Origin: Neorhizobium galegae
GTDB lineage: Bacteria; Pseudomonadota; Alphaproteobacteria; Rhizobiales; Rhizobiaceae
Direction: 5' to 3'
DNA length: 64,000 nt
Assembly (NCBI RefSeq): GCF_017877135.1
Contig: NZ_JAGIPH010000014.1
Span: 1 to 64,000, forward strand
The notes under the pieces are model-generated. The model worked only from the letters and a program-made list of their open reading frames with translations. It was not told where the DNA came from and did no database searches. Positions 25,084 to 34,350 of the stretch are shown one piece after another. Position numbers and translations under genes: made by a program. Position 1 is the first letter of the stretch. Each line of letters begins with the position of its first letter.

Positions 25084-26136
25084 ATGGCTCAGGTCACCCT
25101 TTCCGAAATTCGCAAGAGCTATGGCTCCGTCAACGTCATCCATGGCGTCGATCTACAGATCAACGACGGCGAGTTCGTCGTGCTGGTCGGTCCGTCCGGC
25201 TGCGGCAAGTCCACTCTTTTGCGGATGATCGCCGGGCTCGAAACCATCACCGGCGGCACGCTCGATATCGGCGGCCGCATCGTCAACGATCTCGATCCGA
25301 AGGATCGCGATATTGCCATGGTGTTCCAAAGCTATGCGCTCTATCCGCACATGACGGCGGCCACCAACATGGGCTTCTCGCTCGAGCACCGCGGCGGGAG
25401 CAAGGCCGAGATCGAGGAGCGGGTGAACTGGGCGGCCGGCATTCTCGGCCTCGAAGCCCTGCTCGACCGCTACCCGCGTCAGCTGTCCGGCGGTCAGCGC
25501 CAGCGCGTGGCGATGGGTCGAGCTATCGTCCGCAATCCGCAGGTCTTTCTGTTCGATGAACCATTGTCGAACCTTGATGCCAAGCTGCGCGTCGTTATGC
25601 GCGGCGAGATCAAGTCGCTGCACCAGAAGCTGAAGACGACCACCGTCTATGTTACCCATGACCAGGTCGAGGCGATGACCATGGCCGACCGCATCGTCGT
25701 TTTGAACCGCGGACGTGTGGAGCAGATCGGCGCGCCGCTCGATCTCTATGATCGTCCGGCCAACCGTTTCGTTGCCGGCTTCATCGGCTCGCCTTCGATG
25801 AATTTCATTGAAGGAACGATCACCGCGGAGGGCTTTGCGACGGCGGGCTTGACTGTACCATTGCCGATTAAAGCGCAAAGCCATGTCGGCGGGCCGGCTA
25901 TCCTAGGCATCCGGCCCGAACATCTCCGGCTGGATCCGGCCGGCATACGGGCGGAAGTTCTGCTGGTCGAGCCGATGGGTGCCGAAACGCAGGTCACGAT
26001 GCTGCTTGGCAACACACAGGTCATCGGCGTGTTTCGCGAGCGCGTGGACCTGTCGCCAGATACGGTGATCAATGTGATGCCGGACGTTGCGGCCATCCAT
26101 CTGTTCGATACGGATGGTGGCCAGCGTCTCGATTAG
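25084..26136 (+). CDS. Sugar ABC transporter ATP-binding protein (UgpC/MalK type)
   Basis: 350 residues. Walker A GPSGCGKST, Q-loop MVFQSYALYPHM, signature LSGGQRQRVAMGRA, Walker B VFLFDEPLSNLD and switch VTHDQVEAMT are intact. A C-terminal TOBE/OB domain carries LGIRPEHLRL. It is the last gene of the LacI-controlled operon. Confidence 0.95.
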   Translation: MAQVTLSEIRKSYGSVNVIHGVDLQINDGEFVVLVGPSGCGKSTLLRMIAGLETITGGTLDIGGRIVNDLDPKDRDIAMVFQSYALYPHMTAATNMGFSLEHRGGSKAEIEERVNWAAGILGLEALLDRYPRQLSGGQRQRVAMGRAIVRNPQVFLFDEPLSNLDAKLRVVMRGEIKSLHQKLKTTTVYVTHDQVEAMTMADRIVVLNRGRVEQIGAPLDLYDRPANRFVAGFIGSPSMNFIEGTITAEGFATAGLTVPLPIKAQSHVGGPAILGIRPEHLRLDPAGIRAEVLLVEPMGAETQVTMLLGNTQVIGVFRERVDLSPDTVINVMPDVAAIHLFDTDGGQRLD

Positions 26137-26879
26137 CCCAATGGACATCACGACACCCGGACGAAGTACTAGCAGTCTGGGTTTACGTGTGCGAACAAGG
26201 ATGAATCACCAGCAAAAGTCGCCTTCAAGGCAGAGCTGCGCCTTTTGACTTTGCCCGGCAAACCTAATCCATTTTGAGGTAAGCCCTGGCCCGCTAGAGG
26301 ACCAGAGAGTCAAGCGCAACCGTTTCACGGTCCAACCGATTAGCGGCATAATGACGGAACACAAGACTCGCATGCGGGTCTGTGAGTTATGCCGATCCGC
26401 TGCACTTTTCCGGTTCTCCGGAAGGTGTCGATGGTAGGATCCCCTTCAAGAGCAGCGCGAGGAGTTGTGAAACTCCATGCGCTGACGCCCAGTAACCGGT
26501 TAGAATATAAATCAATTCCTGCCCATGCGAGAAAGCACTCACGGCAAATGTAGATGGATGATGCAACGGCCGGATGCCAAAGCCGGGGGCTGTCGTTTGT
26601 AAAACGGCACTGGGTAAGGAACGATTTTCCCGAGTGGTATCCTCAGCTCGGCAGAACCCACGATAGCAACTGTAGGTGTCCCCCGAACGCCGTCTCCACT
26701 GCTTTGTTGATCGGCTTACTGTCCAGAAGAGGCAGCGTTGACGCAACTGACATGAGCGCGACGCGGGCGGCCCGCAAATCTCGAAGCACCAATCCGCCGT
26801 TCCTCGCCCGAGGGTGCCGTCTATTTTGGCCTGTTTGATGCCTTGACGGCTTGGCCTGATTTGCATTATTGCTCAGATG
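26137..26879. other. Intergenic region without a supported gene
   Basis: About 740 bp between the sugar operon and the GntR gene. The longest frames (159 codons on the minus strand at 26387-26866, 94 on the plus strand) are rich in Arg, Ser and Cys, lack an RBS and show no domain. The DNA is less GC-rich than the neighbours and may be decayed sequence. Confidence 0.5.
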
Positions 26880-26894
26880 TCAGACCAATTCTGA
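26880..26894. promoter_or_regulatory. Candidate GntR operator
   Basis: TCAGA-CCAAT-TCTGA is a perfect 5-bp inverted repeat with a 5-nt spacer, 18 nt before the GntR start codon. It has the size and place expected for autoregulation by a FadR-type GntR protein. Confidence 0.5.
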
Positions 26895-26912
26895 TATCGG
26901 AGCTGATGCCGG

Positions 26913-27632
26913 ATGACAAATTTGGATCACAAAGCGGTCCTTGTGCCCCTTCCCACGGCGGACCGGGCGCAGCAGGTCATGGCTGCTCTGGCAGATTACA
27001 TCGCGCGCGCCCGGCTTGAGCCCGGTGATCGATTGCCTGCCGAGCGCGAGTTGATGCAGGCGCTGGCAGTCGGGCGATCCACCATCCGCGAAGTCATTCG
27101 GCATTTTCAGGCGCTTGGTGTCGTTGAGGCTCGCAAGGGCAGTGGAACCTATCTGCTGCGGGCGATTTCCGGCACCACCATTCACATGCCGCTATCGATG
27201 GAAACCGCCCATCTTCGGGACGCTCTTCTGCAGACGCTGGAGGTGCGCCGCGGCATCGAGGCGGAGGCGGGCATGGTGGCCGCGCTCAGGCGCACGGACG
27301 CCGACCTTGAGGACATCGAACGAAAGCTCAACGAGATGGAGCGGGTGCATCTGTCCAAGGGCACATCCGGCCCCGAGGACTTGCAGTTCCATCTGGCGAT
27401 CTATGACGCCACTCACAACCCGCTGTTCAAGCAGTTGCTGGAGCAGATGCGCGGCGCCTTCGAGCGCTTCTGGGACAGGCCGTTCGACCGACCGGATTTC
27501 GCCCGTCGCTCGTTTCCCTTCCACCGCACGCTGTTTAACGCCATCGCCGCCCGCGATCCCGAGGCGGCACGCGCAGAAACACTGAAGATCCTCGCCATTG
27601 TCGAGGAAGACATCAAGGACATGTCCCAATGA
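26913..27632 (+). CDS. GntR-family regulator (FadR/FCD subfamily)
   Basis: 239 residues. The N-terminal winged helix has the GntR signature LPAERELMQALAVGRSTIREVIRHF. The C-terminal FCD effector domain carries the usual acidic/histidine metal or ligand positions (FHLAIYDATHN, FPFHRTLFNAI). Its stop overlaps the start of the PLP enzyme gene (ATGA), so regulator, enzyme and probably the transporter are one transcript. Confidence 0.92.
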   Translation: MTNLDHKAVLVPLPTADRAQQVMAALADYIARARLEPGDRLPAERELMQALAVGRSTIREVIRHFQALGVVEARKGSGTYLLRAISGTTIHMPLSMETAHLRDALLQTLEVRRGIEAEAGMVAALRRTDADLEDIERKLNEMERVHLSKGTSGPEDLQFHLAIYDATHNPLFKQLLEQMRGAFERFWDRPFDRPDFARRSFPFHRTLFNAIAARDPEAARAETLKILAIVEEDIKDMSQ

Positions 27633-28798
27633 ATGACGGGTTCGATCCGCTCGAGCAAGCCTCCCTCATCGTCGCCCATGACGAGAACAATGCCTATGAC
27701 GCGGTGGTACCGCCGATCGTGCAGACCTCGCTTTTCACCTTCACCGATTACGACGACATGGTCGCCTCCTATCGCGGCGAAAAGGTTCGGCCGATCTATA
27801 CGCGCGGGCTGAACCCCACCGTCCGGATGTTCGAGGAGATGTTGGCCAAGCTCGAAGGGGCAGAGGATGCGCTCGGTTTTGCGAGCGGCATGTCGGCGAT
27901 TTCCTCGACGGTCCTGTCCTTTGTCCAGCCGGGAGACCGGATCGTTGCCGTGCGCCATGTCTATCCCGATGCCTACCGGCTGTTCGGCACGCTGCTCAAG
28001 CGCATGAATGTCGAGGTCACCTATGTCGATGGGCGCGATGAGGCGCAGGTCGCACGCGCGCTGCCGGGCGCCAAGCTTTTCTACATGGAAAGCCCCACAA
28101 GCTGGATAATGGAAACGCATGACGTCGCAGCACTTGCCACATTGGCCCGCAGCCACGGCGTGCTCAGCGTCATCGACAACAGTTGGGCAAGCCCGATTTT
28201 CCAGCAACCGATTGGGCTCGGTGTCGATCTCGTGATCCACTCCGCCTCCAAATATCTTGGGGGCCACAGCGATGTGGTAGCAGGCGTTGTTGCCGGATCG
28301 AAAGACCTGATCGGCCGCATCCGCGCCGAGGCCTATCCATATCTCGGCGGCAAGCTTTCGCCGTTCGATGCCTGGCTGCTGATCCGTGGTCTGCGCACCC
28401 TGCCGATCCGCATGAAGGCGCATGAGCGTTCGGCGGTGGAGATCGCACGGCGGCTGCAGGCCCATGCTGCTGTCGAGACCGTCTGTTACCCGGGTCTTGC
28501 CAACCGACTGCCGCCGGGCCTCACCGGTACATCCGGCCTGTTTTCGTTCATTGTGCGCGAAGGCGTCAATGTCCGCACCTTTGCCGACACGCTGCAGCTT
28601 TTCAAGCTGGGTGTCAGCTGGGGCGGGCATGAGAGCCTCATCGTGCCCGGTGAAGTCGTGCTTGCGCAGAAGGCGCAGCCCAATTCCGCAGAAGCCTTTG
28701 GAATCAGCGCGCGCTCGGTCCGGCTCCACGTCGGGCTGGAGGGAACGGAGGTTCTCTGGAGTGATCTCGAGGCAGCACTTGCCGCCGCGACAGACTGA
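27629..28798 (+). CDS. PLP-dependent Cys/Met metabolism enzyme (cystathionine lyase/synthase fold)
   Basis: 389 residues, normal length for the family. Visible are the tyrosine/arginine phosphate site YTRGLNPT, the glycine loop FASGMSAISS, the PLP-stacking and aspartate segment (VIDNSWASP) and the Schiff-base lysine in HSASKYLGGHSD near residue 208. It could be a beta-lyase or gamma-lyase acting on an amino acid thio-conjugate; choice among family members is not possible from motifs. It is translationally coupled to the GntR regulator. A carbohydrate-type ABC transporter follows 45 bp later, an odd pairing for a sulfur amino acid enzyme. Confidence 0.88.
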   Translation: MNDGFDPLEQASLIVAHDENNAYDAVVPPIVQTSLFTFTDYDDMVASYRGEKVRPIYTRGLNPTVRMFEEMLAKLEGAEDALGFASGMSAISSTVLSFVQPGDRIVAVRHVYPDAYRLFGTLLKRMNVEVTYVDGRDEAQVARALPGAKLFYMESPTSWIMETHDVAALATLARSHGVLSVIDNSWASPIFQQPIGLGVDLVIHSASKYLGGHSDVVAGVVAGSKDLIGRIRAEAYPYLGGKLSPFDAWLLIRGLRTLPIRMKAHERSAVEIARRLQAHAAVETVCYPGLANRLPPGLTGTSGLFSFIVREGVNVRTFADTLQLFKLGVSWGGHESLIVPGEVVLAQKAQPNSAEAFGISARSVRLHVGLEGTEVLWSDLEAALAAATD

Positions 28799-28843
28799 CA
28801 TTCAAGACAACTGAAGCCAGAAAACCAACCAGGAGGGAAGAAC

Positions 28844-30103
28844 ATGAAGAAACTGATCCTTGCAACCGCTCTTACAGCGCTGATGGCCGGCACGGCCTTG
28901 GCCGATACCAAGCTGAAACTGGTGGAAGTCATCACCAGCCCGGAGCGCACGGAAACGCTGAAGTCGATCGTGGCCAAGTTCGAGGCGGCCAACCCCGGCA
29001 CCACCGTCGAAATCATCTCGCTGCCCTGGGGCGAGGCGTTCCAGAAGTTCGCGACCATGGTGTCGGCCGGCGAGATCCCCGACGTCATGGAAATGCCCGA
29101 CACCTGGTTGTCGCTTTATGCCAATAACGGCATGGTCGAGAGCCTTGAACCTTATCTCAAGACCTGGGAGCACACGGGCGGCCTGACCGATCGGGCCCTT
29201 GAACTTGGCCGCGACGTCAAGAAGACCGCCTACATGCTGCCCTACGGGTTTTATCTGAGAGCGATGTTCTACAACAAGAAGATCTTCGCCGAGGCGGGCG
29301 TTTCCGGACCGCCAAAGACCATGGACGAATTCGTTGCGGCATCGGAAAAGATCTCCAAGCTGCCGGGCAAATATGGCTATTGCATGCGCGGCGGCCCGGG
29401 CGGCCTCAACGGCTGGATGATGTTTGCGGCCAACATGGCCGGCGACAACAATTTCTTCAATGCCGATGGCACCTCCAAGTTCAGCGAGCCGGACTGGGTC
29501 AAGGGCATCACCTGGATGGTCGATCTCTACAAGAAGGGCTATGCACCGAAGGACAGCGTCAACTGGGGCTTCAACGAGATCGTGGCCGGCTTCTACACGG
29601 GCACCTGCGCCATGCTCGACCAGGATCCGGATGCACTGATCGCCATCAGCGAGCGCATGAATGCGGCCGATTACGCCGTCGTGCCGATGCCCAAGGGCCC
29701 GTCGGGCAAGACCTTCCCGACGATCGGTTATGCCGGTTGGTCGATGATGTCGGCCAGCGCCCACAAGGACCTGTCCTGGAAACTGATCGCAACACTCGAA
29801 GGCCCGGAAGGCAATATCGAGTGGAACAAGCGCATCGGCGCGCTGCCGGCGCTGAAGGCTGCGGAAAAAGATCCCTTCTATGCAGGAGAGCAGTTCAAGG
29901 GCTGGTTCGATGAACTTGCCGACAAGAACGCCATCCCGACAGTCATGCCGACCTATCTGGAAGAGTTCGCCTATTTCAAGGACAGCCTGGCGATCAAGAC
30001 CACGCAGGAAGCCATGCTGGGCGATATCACGCCCGAAGACTTGGCCAAGCAGTGGGCTGAGTACCTGACGGCGGCGCAGAAGAAGTTCCTCGCCACCAAG
30101 TAG
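28844..30103 (+). CDS. ABC transporter substrate-binding protein (CUT1)
   Basis: 419 residues with a clear signal peptide (MKKLILATALTALMAGTALA). The family 1 solute-binding fold is recognisable from FEAANPGTTVEIISLPWG and the C-terminal DLAKQWAEYLTAAQKKF. GGAGGGAAG precedes the ATG. It feeds the permeases at 30211 and 31154. The ligand may be a sugar or an amino sugar/conjugate acted on by the upstream PLP enzyme. Confidence 0.92.
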   Translation: MKKLILATALTALMAGTALADTKLKLVEVITSPERTETLKSIVAKFEAANPGTTVEIISLPWGEAFQKFATMVSAGEIPDVMEMPDTWLSLYANNGMVESLEPYLKTWEHTGGLTDRALELGRDVKKTAYMLPYGFYLRAMFYNKKIFAEAGVSGPPKTMDEFVAASEKISKLPGKYGYCMRGGPGGLNGWMMFAANMAGDNNFFNADGTSKFSEPDWVKGITWMVDLYKKGYAPKDSVNWGFNEIVAGFYTGTCAMLDQDPDALIAISERMNAADYAVVPMPKGPSGKTFPTIGYAGWSMMSASAHKDLSWKLIATLEGPEGNIEWNKRIGALPALKAAEKDPFYAGEQFKGWFDELADKNAIPTVMPTYLEEFAYFKDSLAIKTTQEAMLGDITPEDLAKQWAEYLTAAQKKFLATK

Positions 30104-30210
30104 CAGCATCGGAACCGGGGCCCGCAGGACTTGCCGCCTGCTGGCCCCGGCACGCCGACCGACAGTGAACCCGGCCTGCTCCCGGCGGCCGCGAACCGGA
30201 TACCCGACCC

Positions 30211-31149
30211 ATGTCCTCAACCGCTGCCATCCGCCCCGGCCACCTGGGCGATCGCCGGACGCTGAAAAAGCGGTTCGCCGATGCAGCCGCGCCATATCTT
30301 TATAGCGCGCCGGTGCTGATCCTGATCGTCACCGTGATGCTGGTGCCCCTGGTGCTCGGCATCTCCTATGCCTTTCGCGACGTGCAACTGCTGAAGCCGT
30401 TTTCGGGCGGCTTCATCGGCCTTGATCATTTTGTCACCCTGTCGAAGGATCAGGCCTTTTATCGGGCGCTGCGCAATACTCTGTGGTGGACGGGGGCATC
30501 GGTTGTCCTGCAATTCGTCTTCGGCCTGATCCTGGCGCTTTTGCTGGACAAGCCGTTTTTCGGCCGGGCCGTCGTGCAGGCGCTGATTTTCCTGCCCTGG
30601 GCGGTGCCGAGTTTCCTGGCGGGCCTCAACTGGGCCTGGCTGTTCAACCCGGTGGTCGGGCCCATTCCCCACTGGCTGTTTTCGTTCGGCATCCTGCCGG
30701 CACCCTCAAACATCCTGTCGGATCCGCAGCTTGCCATGTGGGGTCCGATTGTCGCCAATGTCTGGTGGGGCATCCCGTTTTTCGCCATTACGCTCCTGGC
30801 AGCACTTCAGGCCATTCCACGCGATCTCTATGAGGCCGCAAGCATTGACGGCGCGGGGGCCCTGCGGCGGTTCCTGTCGATCACCCTGCCGTTTCTGGCG
30901 CCGACCATTGCCATCACGGTTCTGTTGCGCACCGTCTGGGTGTCGAATTTTGCCGACCTGATTATCGTCATGACCAATGGCGGGCCCGCCGACCGCACTC
31001 AGATCGTGGCCAGCTACATTTTCACCCAGGCCTTCAAGCGGCTGGATTTCGGCTATGCCTCGGCCATCGCGCTCGTGCTTCTGGTGCTTTTGATCACCTA
31101 TTCGATGCTGATTGTTGTCTTGCGCCAATGGCTATTGAGCAAGGATTGA
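30211..31149 (+). CDS. ABC transporter permease (UgpA/MalF type)
   Basis: 312 residues, about six membrane segments, EAA loop YEAASIDGAGALRRFLSITLPFL. A 107-bp gap separates it from the binding-protein gene; it holds no obvious hairpin. It starts at ATG 30211 and is followed after 4 nt by the second permease. Confidence 0.92.
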   Translation: MSSTAAIRPGHLGDRRTLKKRFADAAAPYLYSAPVLILIVTVMLVPLVLGISYAFRDVQLLKPFSGGFIGLDHFVTLSKDQAFYRALRNTLWWTGASVVLQFVFGLILALLLDKPFFGRAVVQALIFLPWAVPSFLAGLNWAWLFNPVVGPIPHWLFSFGILPAPSNILSDPQLAMWGPIVANVWWGIPFFAITLLAALQAIPRDLYEAASIDGAGALRRFLSITLPFLAPTIAITVLLRTVWVSNFADLIIVMTNGGPADRTQIVASYIFTQAFKRLDFGYASAIALVLLVLLITYSMLIVVLRQWLLSKD

Positions 31150-31153
31150 ACCC

Positions 31154-31987
31154 ATGACCGGCAAACGTGTCCTCGCCATTGCAGCCCATCGCGTTGCAAT
31201 CCTTATCTATCTCGTCTTCGCACTCTTTCCGCTCTACTGGCTGCTGAAGGTTTCGGTCACGCCCAACAAGCTGCTCTATTCCGAAGGCATCCGCATGTGG
31301 CCTTCACGCACCAGCTTCGAACATTTCGATTTCGTGCTGAAGCACAGCGATTTCCCGATCTTCTTCAAGAACAGCCTGATCGTTTCCGGCTCGACCGCCA
31401 TCATCGTGACGCTGTTTGCCTCAACGGCTGGCTATGCCCTGTCGCGATTTCAATTCCGTGGCAAATACGCCCTGATCGGTTTGATGTTGCTCACTCAAAT
31501 GTTCCCGCTTGTCATGCTGGTGGCGCCAATTTTCAAAATCCTCTCCCCGCTTGGCCTCACCAACAGCCTGACCGGGTTGGTCATCGTCTATTCCGCCTTC
31601 AACGTGCCCTTTGCCACCTTCTTGATGCAGTCCTTCTTCGACGGCATTCCGAAGGATCTGGAGGAGGCGGCGATGATTGATGGCGCAACCCAGTTCGGTG
31701 CCTTCCGGCAGATCATCCTGCCGCTGACGCTTCCGGGCATCGCCGCCACCCTTGGTTTCGTGTTCACCGCAGCGTGGAGCGAACTTCTGTTCTCGCTCAT
31801 GCTGATCTCGGGCAATGCATCGGCAACCTTCCCGGTCGGGCTACTGTCTTTCGTGTCAAAGTTCTCGGTCGATTTCGGGCAGATGATGGCGGCTGGCGTC
31901 ATGGCGCTCGTGCCGGCCTGCCTGTTCTTCCTGCTGATCCAACGTTACCTCGTTCAGGGCCTGACGGCCGGCGCCGTAAAAGGCTGA
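31154..31987 (+). CDS. ABC transporter permease (UgpE/MalG type)
   Basis: 277 residues, about six membrane segments, EAA loop EEAAMIDGATQFGAFRQIILPL and the usual C-terminal RYLVQGLTAGAVKG. Gap to the previous gene is 4 nt and to the ATPase 12 nt, consistent with one operon. Confidence 0.92.
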   Translation: MTGKRVLAIAAHRVAILIYLVFALFPLYWLLKVSVTPNKLLYSEGIRMWPSRTSFEHFDFVLKHSDFPIFFKNSLIVSGSTAIIVTLFASTAGYALSRFQFRGKYALIGLMLLTQMFPLVMLVAPIFKILSPLGLTNSLTGLVIVYSAFNVPFATFLMQSFFDGIPKDLEEAAMIDGATQFGAFRQIILPLTLPGIAATLGFVFTAAWSELLFSLMLISGNASATFPVGLLSFVSKFSVDFGQMMAAGVMALVPACLFFLLIQRYLVQGLTAGAVKG

Positions 31988-31999
31988 TGGAGCATTCCC

Positions 32000-33076
32000 A
32001 TGGCATCGATTGATATCGCCAACATCCAAAAATCCTACGGCATCCTACCGGTACTCAATGATGTCGACCTCAAGATCGAAGACGGCGAATTCGTGGTGCT
32101 GGTGGGGCCCTCGGGCTGCGGCAAGTCGACATTGCTGCGCATGATTGCCGGTCTCGAGCACGTCACGGATGGGGAGATCCGCATCGACGGAGAGCGGGTG
32201 AACGAACGGGCGCCTAAGGACCGCGACATTGCCATGGTGTTCCAGTCCTATGCGCTCTACCCGCATATGAGCGTGGCCGGCAACATGCGCTATAGTCTGA
32301 AGATCCGCCGGTTTGCCACGGAGAAGATCGAGGCTCTGGTCTCCGGCGCTGCCGCCAAGCTCGGCCTCGGCCCCTTGATGGAACGGCGGCCAAAGGCGCT
32401 ATCCGGCGGCCAGCGTCAGCGCGTTGCCATGGGCCGCGCCATCGTGCGCCAGCCGAAGGCCTTCCTGTTTGACGAGCCGCTCTCAAACCTCGACGCGCGC
32501 CTGCGCGAACAGATGCGCGCCGAGATCAAGAAACTGCATAAGGATCTTGGAGCAACCTCCATCTATGTCACCCACGACCAGATTGAGGCGATGACGCTGG
32601 CCGATCGCATCGTTGCCATGCACGGTGGCGTGATCCAGCAGGTGGGCAGTCCGCTCGAGCTTTACGACAATCCTGCCAACCTGTTCGTGGCAGGTTTCAT
32701 CGGCTCGCCCGGGATGAACTTTTTTGAAGGTCGCTGCGAGGCAATCGACGGCGCTGCCCGCTTTGCCCTTCATGGAGGCGCAGTCCTGCCACTCGGCAGG
32801 GCTATCGGCCTTGGCGAAGGGCAAACGGGAACGCTTGGGATCAGGCCGGAGCATGTCGTCCTTGGCGCGGAGGGACCTGACCGTTTGAAAGCATCCGTCG
32901 ATCTTGTCGAGCCCACCGGTTTTGGCATCATCGTTCACCTCAAGCTTGGCGCTGTCGCTTTCAAGGCGTTCACCCTTGATCGGAAGTTTCTGGGGATGCA
33001 GGGCGAAATCGATGTCAGCTTTCCGCAGGCCCATCTGCATTTCTTCGACGCTGCAGGCCAGAAGGTTAGGCGCTGA
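32000..33076 (+). CDS. ABC transporter ATP-binding protein (UgpC/MalK type)
   Basis: 358 residues with intact Walker A (GPSGCGKST), signature LSGGQRQRVAMGRA, Walker B AFLFDEPLSNLD, switch VTHDQIEAMT and a C-terminal TOBE domain (LGIRPEHVVLG). It completes the second CUT1 system. A fragment of an amidohydrolase begins in the same frame right after its stop codon. Confidence 0.95.
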   Translation: MASIDIANIQKSYGILPVLNDVDLKIEDGEFVVLVGPSGCGKSTLLRMIAGLEHVTDGEIRIDGERVNERAPKDRDIAMVFQSYALYPHMSVAGNMRYSLKIRRFATEKIEALVSGAAAKLGLGPLMERRPKALSGGQRQRVAMGRAIVRQPKAFLFDEPLSNLDARLREQMRAEIKKLHKDLGATSIYVTHDQIEAMTLADRIVAMHGGVIQQVGSPLELYDNPANLFVAGFIGSPGMNFFEGRCEAIDGAARFALHGGAVLPLGRAIGLGEGQTGTLGIRPEHVVLGAEGPDRLKASVDLVEPTGFGIIVHLKLGAVAFKAFTLDRKFLGMQGEIDVSFPQAHLHFFDAAGQKVRR

Positions 33077-33215
33077 GGCGATCGAGATGCCATTCGTGTT
33101 GGTACCTTGAGCGGCGCTCATGTGTTGGGGCTTTCCAAAGAGATCGGCTCTCTTACGCCGGGCAAGAGGACCGACGTCATTCTCGTCCGCACTGATCAGC
33201 CCGACATGCTGCCCC
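33077..33215 (+). pseudogene. C-terminal fragment of an amidohydrolase
   Basis: Directly after the ATPase stop, the same frame reads AIRVGTLSGAHVLGL, then EIGSLTPGKRTDVILVRTD. This is the C-terminal end of a cytosine deaminase/atrazine chlorohydrolase-type amidohydrolase, where the last helix packs before the GKxADxI strand. The rest of the enzyme and its metal ligands are missing. The frame then runs into sequence antisense to the LysR gene without family similarity. It is probably the scar of a deletion that removed the last gene of this operon. Confidence 0.65.
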
Positions 33216-33283
33216 GCCGCCAATCCAAATCCGGCTTTCCAGATCGTCCAGCATGCGGCTCCCGCAATGTCGCCAACATCCCT

Positions 33284-34228
33284 TCAACGATCTCGCTTTT
33301 CGGCGTGATTGAGATAACGCGCAGACCATCGGCCCTGCTCGATACTGTGGCGCGCAGCGTCTCGCAGCATGTCGATGAACCGTCGGGAGGCCAGTGTCCG
33401 TTCGGCATTGTCCAGGGTCGCGATCAGCCAGGTAACCCACAGTCCCTCGATCGGTGCCCAGGCAAATTGCGTCAAGGGCGAGTTCACCATGCCGCAATAG
33501 GGCATGATGGCGTATCCGACCTTGCGGCGGATGAGGTCGTCCATCGGTGCATATTCCGTCTCGACGGCAATCTTGGCGCGGCGGCCGATGCGGGCGAATT
33601 CACCTTCGATCAGGGTGCGAAGCCCATCCGGCCGGGGCGTTAGGATCAGCGGGCAGTCGGCCACCCGATCGACGGAAATCGATTGGTCCACCGAAAGCCC
33701 GCTATCGAGCGGGCCGACCAGATAGAGCTGCTCCATCAGCAGCGGCTCCGTGTGCAGGTCCGGTTCCGTGAGCGGTGCGGCCAGAATCCCGATATCGATA
33801 TCGCGGAAGAAGATCGCCTCGCGCAGCTGGAACGAATGGGCGCCGCGCACGCGCAGCCGCACATGCGGATAGGTCTCGACATAGCTCGCCACCAGTTCGC
33901 CTGTCAGCACGCGGCCCATGAAGGGTGGGGCGCCAAAGGCAAGCCGGCCGGACGGCGTATTGGCCGCATAGGTCACCTCTCCCGGAACCCGCGCGATCTC
34001 CTCGAGAATCGCCTCTGCCCGGACCCGAAACACTTCGCCGGCCGGCGTGAGTGTCAGGCCGCGACCCGTGCGATGAAACAGAGAGGCTCCAATCTCCTGT
34101 TCCAAAGCGGCAATCTGTCGGCTGAGCGCCGGTTGCGACATATCCAGCTTTTCGGCGACGCGCGAAAGGCTGCCGAACTCGGCGACTTTCAGGAAATATT
34201 CCCATTTGCGCAGGTTCACGAGAAGCAT
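33284..34228 (-). CDS. LysR-family transcriptional regulator
   Basis: 314 residues from ATG 34228, the usual LysR size. The N-terminal HTH is clear (FLKVAEFGSLSRVAEKLDMSQPALSRQIAALE is split over helices), followed by a periplasmic-binding-like effector domain with a conserved YLVGPLDSG segment. The frame is open 30 codons further upstream, but those residues are unlike the family. It is divergent from the SsuA-like gene at 34351, and the 122-bp gap holds a palindrome, so it is likely the activator of that operon. Confidence 0.92.
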   Translation of the reverse strand: MLLVNLRKWEYFLKVAEFGSLSRVAEKLDMSQPALSRQIAALEQEIGASLFHRTGRGLTLTPAGEVFRVRAEAILEEIARVPGEVTYAANTPSGRLAFGAPPFMGRVLTGELVASYVETYPHVRLRVRGAHSFQLREAIFFRDIDIGILAAPLTEPDLHTEPLLMEQLYLVGPLDSGLSVDQSISVDRVADCPLILTPRPDGLRTLIEGEFARIGRRAKIAVETEYAPMDDLIRRKVGYAIMPYCGMVNSPLTQFAWAPIEGLWVTWLIATLDNAERTLASRRFIDMLRDAARHSIEQGRWSARYLNHAEKRDR

Positions 34229-34252
34229 CCCAGACCGGTGATATGCATCTGA

Positions 34253-34262
34253 AGTTATAACT
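34253..34262. promoter_or_regulatory. Candidate LysR binding site
   Basis: AGTTATAACT is a perfect 10-bp palindrome in the LysR/SsuA-like divergent region, 25 nt from the LysR start codon. The AT-rich dyad suits a LysR-type regulatory half. Confidence 0.4.
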
Positions 34263-34350
34263 GAACTGCCGCTCTGTCTATTGATGAAAGTCAAGTCCGT
34301 TGGAATAGTAGGATCCAAGGGTTGAGGAGCCCGTCTTCGAGGAGGAAACC

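Noticed and set aside
26387..26866. 159-codon minus-strand frame in the large intergenic gap
   Set aside because: No RBS, no domain, odd Arg/Ser/Cys-rich composition. A decayed gene is possible, but I cannot identify one.
28802..30295. 497-codon antisense frame over the binding-protein gene
   Set aside because: Composition is that of a reverse-strand shadow; no family resemblance and no promoter position that makes sense.
33107..33643. 178-codon open frame starting in the amidohydrolase tail
   Set aside because: Only its first part is similar to amidohydrolases. The remainder is antisense to the LysR gene and is not coding.
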